From Candidatus Latescibacterota bacterium (GTDB lineage Bacteria > Latescibacterota > 4484-107), in NCBI GenBank assembly GCA_030613045.1, contig JAUWMS010000143.1, positions 1 through 6,662 on the forward strand: a DNA stretch of 6,662 bases. The letters are read 5' to 3'. The notes under the pieces are model-generated. The model made no database searches. It was not told where the DNA came from and was given only the letters and a program-made list of their open reading frames with translations. The translations under genes and the position numbers were made by a program. Positions 5,267 through 6,662 of this stretch are shown here, piece after piece. How positions within the stretch are numbered: position 1 is the stretch's first letter; each line of letters opens with the position of its first letter.

Positions 5267-6483
5267 GAGGCCCTCCCCTTCTGAAAACATAATTTGTTGA
5301 CCACCCTCACCGTCTCCCGCGCCACGATAATCTCTTCATTCGTCTTGATCACCAGCACTTTCACGGGGCTGTCCCCGGAGGAAATAATCTCCTCTCCCGC
5401 GCACGACCGGTTCCGCTCCGCATCCAGCCGGACGCCAAGAAACTCCAGTCCTTCGCAGACCCTGGCCCGAACGTTTGCGCTTTTCTCCCCGATGCCCCCG
5501 GCAAATGCGATCCCATCCAGTCCTCCCATAGTCGCCGCGTATGCCCCAATAGTTTTCTTCACGCCGTAGCAAAACGCCTCTATCGCCAGCCGCGCGCGGT
5601 CGTTCCCCCTTTTCGCTGCTTCATCGAGATCGCGCATATCTCCGCTGACTCCCGAAATCCCCAACAGGCCGCTCTGCTTCGACAAAATCCTTCGGACCTC
5701 ATCGGAAGACAGACACTCCCGATCCATCACGTGAAGCACGGCAAACACGTCCAAATCTCCGTTCCGTGCGGCGTTCAGGATCCCATCCTGCGCGGAAAAT
5801 CCCATGCTCGTATCCACCGATTTCCCGTCCTTCACCGCACAGAGCGACGAGCTTCCTCCAAGGTGACACGACACCAACTTCAATCCCTCCGCCGGAACCC
5901 CAAGCACCTCCGGCGCGCGTTCGGACACGTACCGGTGAGACGCTCCGTGAAACCCCATTTTTCGGACGCCGTACTGCTCGTACCACGTGTATGGAACCCC
6001 ATAAATGTACGCGTAATCCGGAATAGTCACGTGAAAGGCCGGCTCAAACAATCCAACTAACGGCATGTCGGGAAATAGCTTCTGAAAAATCCGAATTGCT
6101 TTGATGTAAGGCGGATTGTGAAGCGGAACCAGATCGTTGTACTCGGCCATCTTCTCGAGAACCTCTTCGGTCAAAAGGTACGCTCCCGGCCGGCCCTTAA
6201 GATGGACCGTTTTGAAGCCCACCGCGGAGATGCCCGCCCAATCGGACAGCGCGCCATGCCGCTCATCGGTGATCCATTCCACGGCTTTGGCGATGGCCGC
6301 CGGGTAATCCGGGATGGAGGCCGTGCCCTCTATCGGGGGCTTGCCCTGAGCCTGATGAGCCACCGGAGAGGCGTCGCCACCCACCCGCTCTATCCGGCCT
6401 TCCGCCAGAATCGTCTCGTTGGTCATGTCGAAGAGCTTATATTTAAACGAGGTGCTGCCCACGTTCGCCACAAGGATTTTCAT
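5260..6483 (-). CDS. Divergent acetate kinase-family (acyl phosphate) kinase
   Basis: The 407-residue protein has the length and full ASKHA fold of acetate kinase, which interconverts acyl phosphate plus ADP with the carboxylate plus ATP. Conserved features include N7, S10 and S12 in NVGSTSFKY, H122 in LVPLHNPP, H179 in MGFHGASH, HLGGSSS at 207-213, R240 in NAARNGD, GLLGISGVSGD, GIAFAGGIGE, and E383/E384 in TNEEIIVAR. Two expected active-site residues differ: the VGHRVVHGG motif reads VGFKTVHLKG (H90F, R91K), and the FDTAFH motif reads FEPAFH (catalytic Asp148 replaced by Glu147). It may use a different acyl group or have altered activity. It is the first gene after the promoter, with AGGGAG about 10 nt before the ATG. 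No phosphotransacetylase gene is in the window. Confidence 0.88.
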   Translation of the reverse strand: MKILVANVGSTSFKYKLFDMTNETILAEGRIERVGGDASPVAHQAQGKPPIEGTASIPDYPAAIAKAVEWITDERHGALSDWAGISAVGFKTVHLKGRPGAYLLTEEVLEKMAEYNDLVPLHNPPYIKAIRIFQKLFPDMPLVGLFEPAFHVTIPDYAYIYGVPYTWYEQYGVRKMGFHGASHRYVSERAPEVLGVPAEGLKLVSCHLGGSSSLCAVKDGKSVDTSMGFSAQDGILNAARNGDLDVFAVLHVMDRECLSSDEVRRILSKQSGLLGISGVSGDMRDLDEAAKRGNDRARLAIEAFCYGVKKTIGAYAATMGGLDGIAFAGGIGEKSANVRARVCEGLEFLGVRLDAERNRSCAGEEIISSGDSPVKVLVIKTNEEIIVARETVRVVNKLCFQKGRASC

Positions 6484-6543
6484 CAGGATGGGTCTCCCTA
6501 TGCAACTGTTTTGTTTTCATAGACATCGGTATTGTCCGCGACG

Positions 6544-6577
6544 AGATTCCATACCATAAATAATATGGGGAGAATCT
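6544..6577. promoter_or_regulatory. Interrupted palindrome over -10/start site, candidate operator
   Basis: AGATTC (6544-6549) pairs with GAATCT (6572-6577), and nested inside CCATA (6554-6558) pairs with TATGG (6564-6568), making a 34-bp interrupted dyad. It covers most of the -10 box (6573-6578) and the predicted transcription start near 6566. That is a classic position for a repressor such as a sugar-responsive LacI or GntR protein. No regulator gene lies in the window. Confidence 0.4.
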
Positions 6578-6601
6578 ACAACAAACCCCGTTCAAAGTCA
6601 A
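6573..6601 (-). promoter_or_regulatory. Sigma70-type promoter of the acyl-kinase/FGGY/aldolase operon
   Basis: On the minus strand TTGACT (6601-6596) is followed after 17 nt by TAGATT (6578-6573). The expected start is near 6566, leaving a leader of about 80 nt before the ATG at 6483. Of the possible -10 boxes here it is the only one I found with correct spacing. Upstream sequence (6602-6662) contains an AT-rich stretch near 6633-6646 that could aid the promoter, and no gene. Confidence 0.55.
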
Positions 6602-6662
6602 GCAAAATTCATGGCATGGCTTGCCGCCCCCCAAAAATTTTAATAGTTGAGTGGGAGTGGTA

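Noticed and set aside
6614..6646. Short GGCA/TGCC stem followed by AAAAATTTTAAT as a possible terminator at the right edge
   Set aside because: The stem is only 4 bp and no clean T-tract follows in either direction, so it does not meet the standard for an intrinsic terminator.

Overview
The window looks like a chromosomal segment from a moderately GC-rich, probably uncultured Gram-negative-type bacterium. All six or seven supportable genes lie on the minus strand, so the window reads right to left. Nearly every wide intergenic gap carries a palindromic, non-coding element, including sequences related to 'CACCGC-AAAGGCGC-AAAGG' and tandem 'CACGAAATA'. I associate such filler repeats with environmental genomes of Planctomycetota, Verrucomicrobiota, Lentisphaerota or Hydrogenedentota type. 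That placement is inference from style and cannot be proved from this sequence alone.

The right two thirds (about 6600 down to 2132) look like one catabolic operon. A good sigma70-like promoter (TTGACT-17-TAGATT, 6601-6573) overlapped by an interrupted palindrome (6577-6544) reads into four genes. These are a divergent acetate-kinase-family protein (6483-5260), a heptad-repeat coiled-coil protein that overlaps it by 7 nt (5266-4766), an FGGY carbohydrate kinase (4746-3238, GTG start) and a class II ketose-bisphosphate-type aldolase with an unusual cysteine-rich C-terminal extension (3127-2132). The 110-nt gap before the aldolase holds two back-to-back perfect hairpins. The same DNA can be read as a 29-codon ORF with its own ribosome binding site, ending in an ATGA overlap with the aldolase start. 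A fifth gene (1859-864) encodes a cytosolic protein that looks like an alpha/alpha toroid of unknown function. It follows after a 272-nt gap with two inverted repeats and may be part of the same transcript or separately expressed.

The combination suggests degradation of a sugar or polyol: kinase, then aldol cleavage, then an acyl-phosphate/ATP step. The substrate cannot be read from the sequence. The acyl kinase departs from the canonical acetate kinase at two active-site positions (Arg91 to Lys, Asp148 to Glu), so its substrate or activity is open.

The left end (20-720) is an independent, apparently intact type II toxin-antitoxin module: an AbrB-fold antitoxin (597-391) and a PIN-domain VapC-like toxin (388-20, TTG start). 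It has its own consensus-like promoter (709-681) and a possible operator. A long imperfect inverted repeat (about 721-860) separates it from the sugar operon.
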